Shown here one piece after another: positions 59,301 to 64,000 of a stretch of 64,000 nucleotides of DNA. Under the pieces are notes generated by a model. It did no database searches and was not told the origin of the DNA. It saw only the letters and a list, made by a program, of their open reading frames with translations. The position numbers were made by a program, and so were the translations under genes. The DNA lies in NCBI GenBank assembly GCA_022376925.1, contig JAIOJX010000006.1:61527394-61591393 (forward strand), in the 5' to 3' direction. This DNA is from Tragulus kanchil. Its lineage: Eukaryota > Chordata > Mammalia > Artiodactyla > Tragulidae. Position 1 is the first letter of the stretch. The number at the start of each line of letters is the position of its first letter.

Positions 59301-61698
59301 CAAATTCCTGTGGATGGTGACTACAGCCATGAAATTAAATTATGCTTGCTCCTTGAAAGAAAAGCTATGACAATGCTAGACAGCACATTAAAAGTAAAGA
59401 CCTCACCTTGCTGACAAAGTTATGTAAGCCAAAGTTATGGTTTTCCCAATTGTCTTATATGGATGTGAGTGTTGGATCATAAAGAAGACTGAGCACTGAA
59501 GAATTAATGCCATATAACTGTTTTGTTGGGGAAGACAATTGAGAGTACTTTGAACTGCAAGGAAATCAGATCAGTCAACCCTAATCAATCCTGAATATTT
59601 ACTGCAAGGACAGATGTTAAAGCTGAAGTTCCAATACTTTGGCCACCTAATATGAAGGGATAACTCACTGGAAATGATCCTGATGCTGGGAAAAATAGAA
59701 GGCAGAAGGAGAAAGGAAGTGACAGAGGATGATATGATTCAATGCCTTCGCTGACTCAGTGGACATGAGTTTGATCACACTCTAGGAGATGGTGAAGGAC
59801 AGGGAAGCCGGGCATGCTGCAGTCCATGGGGTAACGAAGAGTCAACCACAGCATAACCACTGAACAAGATTACTAGGAAACCTTTTGAGATATCAAATAA
59901 GTTTTAGAGGTTTCTCCCATAATATTTTTGAAGCTAATATGCTATAAGCAATAATTACATTGGTTTTCAATTATTGACAAACCATTTAAAGCAGCATAAT
60001 GTACAAGTTAAGTGCATGAACTTTGAATCTTTGTTTATTGTTTAATATTAATATTGGCTGCTAGTTCTGTGTGGTGCACCGTATATGCAATCCTTACATC
60101 ATGGCCCTCTGCCTGGTTCCTCCGAACTGAAGTATTGAAGCTCTCTGTGTCATAGATTCCGCCATAAAATTGAGAGAAAAACTGACCCTCGATCATGGAG
60201 ATATAACACAGAAAGTAAGTTATTTATCTATTTAAACCCTTAAAACAGTTTCTGGAACAAAAGAAGTATTAGGGGTATGTTTTCTACCATTAGATTAGAT
60301 CAAATAATATCAAACAATATATAACTCTATAAATTACAGCTTCCAACTTTAGCAAATTCTAAACTGTGCATATTAAATTCTTTAAACTTTGACTTACATG
60401 GTATTAAATTTTTTTCCAAAAAATCTTACAGAGTTCTATTGCCTTTTCAAAATAATGTGTTCTTTCCACATTCAGTGAACCAGGAGTAGATTGGTGCTTT
60501 TTTGGGCCAAATTCCTGTGGATGGTGACTACAGCCATGAAATTAAATTATGCTTGCTCCTTGAAAGAAAAGCTATGACAATGCTAGACAGCACATTAAAA
60601 GTAAAGACCTCACCTTGCTGACAAAGTTATGTAAGCCAAAGTTATGGTTTTCCCAATTGTCTTATATGGATGTGAGTGTTGGATCATAAAGAAGACTGAG
60701 CACTGAAGAATTAATGCCATATAACTGTTTTGTTGGGGAAGACAATTGAGAGTACTTTGAACTGCAAGGAAATCAGATCAGTCAACCCTAATCAATCCTG
60801 AATATTTACTGCAAGGACAGATGTTAAAGCTGAAGTTCCAATACTTTGGCCACCTAATATGAAGGGATAACTCACTGGAAATGATCCTGATGCTGGGAAA
60901 AATAGAAGGCAGAAGGAGAAAGGAAGTGACAGAGGATGATATGATTCAATGCCTTCGCTGACTCAGTGGACATGAGTTTGATCACACTCTAGGAGATGGT
61001 GAAGGACAGGGAAGCCGGGCATGCTGCAGTCCATGGGGTAACGAAGAGTCAACCACAGCATAACCACTGAACAAGATTACTAGGAAACCTTTTGAGATAT
61101 CAAATAAGTTTTAGAGGTTTCTCCCATAATATTTTTGAAGCTAATATGCTATAAGCAATAATTACATTGGTTTTCAATTATTGACAAACCATTTAAAGCA
61201 GCATAATGTACAAGTTAAGTGCATGAACTTTGAATCTTTGTTTATTGTTTAATATTAATATTGGCTGCTAGTTCTGTGTGGTGCACCGTATATGCAATCC
61301 TTACATCATGGCCCTCTGCCTGGTTCCTCCGAACTGAAGTATTGAAGCTCTCTGTGTCATAGATTCCGCCATAAAATTGAGAGAAAAACTGACCCTCGAT
61401 CATGGAGATATAACACAGAAAGTAAGTTATTTATCTATTTAAACCCTTAAAACAGTTTCTGGAACAAAAGAAGTATTAGGGGTATGTTTTCTACCATTAG
61501 ATTAGATCAAATAATATCAAACAATATATAACTCTATAAATTACAGCTTCCAACTTTAGCAAATTCTAAACTGTGCATATTAAATTCTTTAAACTTTGAC
61601 TTACATGGTATTAAATTTTTTTCCAAAAAATCTTACAGAGTTCTATTGCCTTTTCAAAATAATGTGTTCTTTCCACATTCAGTGAACCAGGAGTAGAT
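59301..61698. repeat. Tandem duplication D15, period 1207 bp
   Basis: First copy 59301-60491, about 16-bp filler 60492-60507, second copy 60508-61698. It covers the BovB 3' end and unassigned flank. It is the longest of the series. Confidence 0.95.
59871..60491. other. Unassigned flank between two BovB elements
   Basis: About 620 bp of AT-rich sequence without a recognised gene, repeated at 61078-61698 by D15. Confidence 0.45.
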
Positions 61699-63450
61699 GT
61701 TTTCTTAATTTTTTTTCTTTTTTCTATGATCCAATGGATGTTGGCAATTTGATCTCTGGTTCCTCTACTTTTTCTAAATCCTTTTCTGCTTCTGGAAGTG
61801 CTTACTTCCACACACTGTTGAAGCATAGCTTGAAGGATGTTGAACATTACCTTACTAACATGTGAAATGAGTGCAATTATGCAATGGCTTGAACATTCTT
61901 TGACATTGCTCTTCTTTGAGATTGGAACGATAACTGACCTTTTCTAGTCCTGGGATCGCTGTTGAAAATTTTAAATTTTTTGGTATATAAAATGCAGAAC
62001 TTTAGCAGAGTCATTCTTTTAGGATTTGAAATAGCTCAACTGGAATTCCATCACCTCCATTAGATTTGTTCATAGTATTTCTTCCTAAGGCCCACTTGAA
62101 TTCACATTTCAGGACATCTGGCTCTAGGTGAATGGTTACACCATCATTGCTACACAGATCATTAGACCTTTTATGTACAGTATTTCTGTGTATTCTTACC
62201 ACCTCTTAATCTCTTCAGTTTCTATTAGGTCCTTGCTGTTTCTGTCCTTTATTGTGTCTGTCTTTGCATGAAATGTTCTGTAAGACCTCCTCAGACAACC
62301 ACGCTCCCTTCTTGCCTTCATTTTTCTTGGGGATGCTTTTAGTCACCACACATCCTGTACAATGGTACAAACTTTCTTCAGGCATTATGTCTACTAAATC
62401 TACACCCTTAAATCTACTCATTACCTCCACAATATAATCATAAGGAATTTTGTTTAGGTCATGCGTGAATGGTCTAGTGGTTTTCCTTACATTCTTCAAT
62501 TTGAGCCTAAATTTTGCAATCAAGAGCTGATGATTGCAACCACAGCAAGTTCCAGGTCTTGTTCTTGCTTACTGTATATAGCTTCTCCATCTTTGGCTGC
62601 AAAAAAGATAATCAATGTGATTTCAGTATTGATGATTGCATGATGTCCATGTATAGAGTTGTCTCTTGTGTTGGTGGAAGACACTGTTTGCTATGACGAG
62701 TGCATTATCTTGCAGAATTCTATTAGCCTTTGACTTGCTTCATTTTGTACACCTATGCTAAACTTGCCTGTTACTGCATGTATCTCTTAACTTCCTACTT
62801 TTGCACTCCAATCTCCTATGATGGAAAAGAGACTAACAGTTTTTTTGTGTCAGTTCTAGGAAGTTTTGCAGGTCTTCATACAGCTCTAAAGCTTATTCAG
62901 CATTAGTGTTTGGGACAAAGAGCTGGATTAATCAGATGTTGAATGATTTGCCTTGGAAATGAATGGATATTATTCAATTGTTTTTGAGATTACATCCAAG
63001 TATTGCATCTCAAACTATTTTGCTGACGATGAGAGCTACTTCATTTCTTCTATGGAATTCTGTGAGCCAACAGTAGTATATAATTATCATCTGAGTTAAA
63101 TTCACCCACTCCCATCCATTTTAGTTCACTGATTCCTAAAATGTCAATGCTCATTCTTGCCATCTCCTGTTTGACCACATTCAATTCACCTTGATTCATG
63201 GGCCTAACATTCCAGGATCCTCTGCAATTTTGTTATTTGTAGTATTGGACTTTCACCAGCAGGCACATCGACAATGGGGTCATTTCCTCCTTGGTTCAGC
63301 CTCTTCATTCAGAGCTATTTCTCTATTCTTTCCTAGTGGCATATTGGATACCTACAGACTGTTGGTTCATCTTTCAATGTCAAATCTTTTTGCCTTTTCA
63401 AACCGTTCATGTATTTCTCAAGGCAAGAAAACTGAAGTGATTTGACAGTC
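61699..63450 (-). mobile_element. BovB fragment, minus strand
   Basis: Minus-strand translation gives BovB pieces in order from right to left: endonuclease (about 62750-63440), linker (62215-62523), then RT beginning with Gly-Asp-Gly-Ile-Pro-Val-Glu-Leu-Phe near 62040 and Gly-Thr-Arg-Asp-Gln-Ile-Ala-Asn-Ile near 61740-61770. Truncated at the left in RT and at the right before the 5' UTR. Many stops. It faces the plus-strand BovB at 55-59.9 kb. Confidence 0.85.
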
Positions 63451-64000
63451 CATTTTATAACCAGGGTAAATAGATGTTGAAATAGAATATATAGTGAAGG
63501 TGAGAGTGGTTTCTTTTCTTTTTTTCAATGTGTTAAATGGGAAAAATTGGCAATATCTTCTTCATTTTGGGATTACGCTATCCTTTCTTTTTTGACTTAA
63601 CAATTGCCAATATCTATTTTAGATAGATATTATAATAAAATAAATGTTCAAAATAAAGTGAATTTTATTCTTTTCACACCTAAATACTTATTTCAGTCTT
63701 AATCAAAGTCACACAACACGATTGGTCTGGGAGTGAAACATAATATTTTCAAAACTGAAATTCCTATTATGACAAATGGCACAAGTCATTTTTGAAATAA
63801 AGATGATATAAACAAACAAACAAAACTTTAGGTATGAAACTATACACTTAATATAGTTTATGAAATATTTGTTCCTGCTGTTGAACACGGTCAAACATTT
63901 CTGATTCAGATCACTTGTCAGCAGGCCAATTTTTTCCTGGAATCTACTCATTAAGTCCAAACATTTTCTGAAGGGAACAGTAAAAATCAGCCTATATTAT
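63451..64000. other. Unassigned AT-rich end of window
   Basis: No gene, RNA or clear repeat recognised. The 83-codon minus-strand frame at 63709-63960 has no recognisable family. Confidence 0.45.

Larger units (their letters stand above)
55030..59870 (+). mobile_element. BovB (RTE) retrotransposon, near full length, inactive
   Basis: Plus-strand BovB. The 5' region (55030-55330, with CCCCACAGCCAGTCCCTC and CTTGTCTAATTCACTGAAAA) is followed by endonuclease remnants (about 55600-56450), RT (about 56950-59130) and the C-terminal end with 3' UTR (about 59130-59870). The RT catalytic box Tyr-Ala-Asp-Asp is intact at 59097-59108, but stops and frameshifts break the frame throughout. It carries a 39-nt L1-tail insertion (56476-56514) and a Bov-tA SINE (57607-57916). 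The span includes D14 (about 1.1 kb extra). BovB is a horizontally transferred family in ruminant ancestry (established knowledge). Confidence 0.88.

Noticed and set aside
913..63960. Many open frames of 60-168 codons on both strands
   Set aside because: All lie in L1, BovB, ERV, LTR or SINE sequence, are antisense shadows, or lack any family resemblance, and many occur twice only because of the D1-D15 duplications. None is supported as a host gene.
1..64000. CRISPR arrays, bacterial operons, riboswitches
   Set aside because: No short regularly spaced repeats or prokaryotic gene organisation; the repeat content is that of a ruminant nuclear genome.

Overview
The window looks like non-coding DNA from a ruminant (Cetartiodactyla, Ruminantia). 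The evidence is repeat content: a nearly complete BovB (RTE) element around 55.0-59.9 kb, further BovB pieces at 44.5 and 61.7-63.5 kb, Bov-tA type SINEs, several copies of a second tRNA-derived SINE resembling the CHR group, mammalian L1 elements, and a family of endogenous-retrovirus LTRs. I found no intact host protein-coding gene, no functional RNA gene and no CRISPR array. Every long reading frame I could place belongs to a broken L1, BovB or retroviral pol, or is a chance frame in a repeat. The species is not resolved; the CHR-like SINE, which has crisp target-site duplications, may be lineage-informative.

Layout, left to right. 0-6 kb: decayed gammaretrovirus-like pol on the minus strand (integrase, RNase H, connection, RT in left-to-right order), with a Bov-tA SINE inside it. 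7.0-7.4 kb and 13.6-14.1 kb: two solo LTRs of one family in opposite orientations, each with its own perfect 6-bp target-site duplication. 8.5-12.4 kb: plus-strand L1 with its 5' end but cut off inside ORF2. 14.9-18.7 kb: a SINE, a TA microsatellite, a Bov-tA SINE carrying a 91-nt 5S rRNA fragment, an L1 3' end and another LTR. 19.3-28.9 kb: full-length but dead plus-strand L1 ending in poly(A), with a SINE in its 5' UTR. 29-35 kb: AT-rich sequence I cannot assign. 34.9-44.7 kb: LTRs of at least three families with nested SINEs. 44.8-54.9 kb: old L1, an LTR-like tract, a minus-strand L1 hit by two SINEs, and an L1 5' UTR. 55.0-63.5 kb: a plus-strand BovB carrying a Bov-tA and a 39-nt L1-tail insertion, then a minus-strand BovB piece.

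The dominant feature is not a gene. Fifteen separate segments are each present twice in direct tandem, always with a period of about 1.07-1.21 kb (D1-D15 below). They lie in unrelated sequence, their ends ignore repeat boundaries, the copies are nearly identical, and several junctions show short filler or sequence that decays towards the junction. Together they add about 16.7 kb, so the underlying locus is probably near 47 kb. The simplest reading is false duplication where contig ends that overlap by about 1.1 kb were joined without being merged. A real burst of 1.1-kb tandem duplication would be extraordinary and should be excluded with reads before anything here is interpreted. I see no convincing new biological system. 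The most interesting real biology is the 5S/SINE composite, the tiny L1-tail insertion, the SINE family and the inverted solo LTRs.
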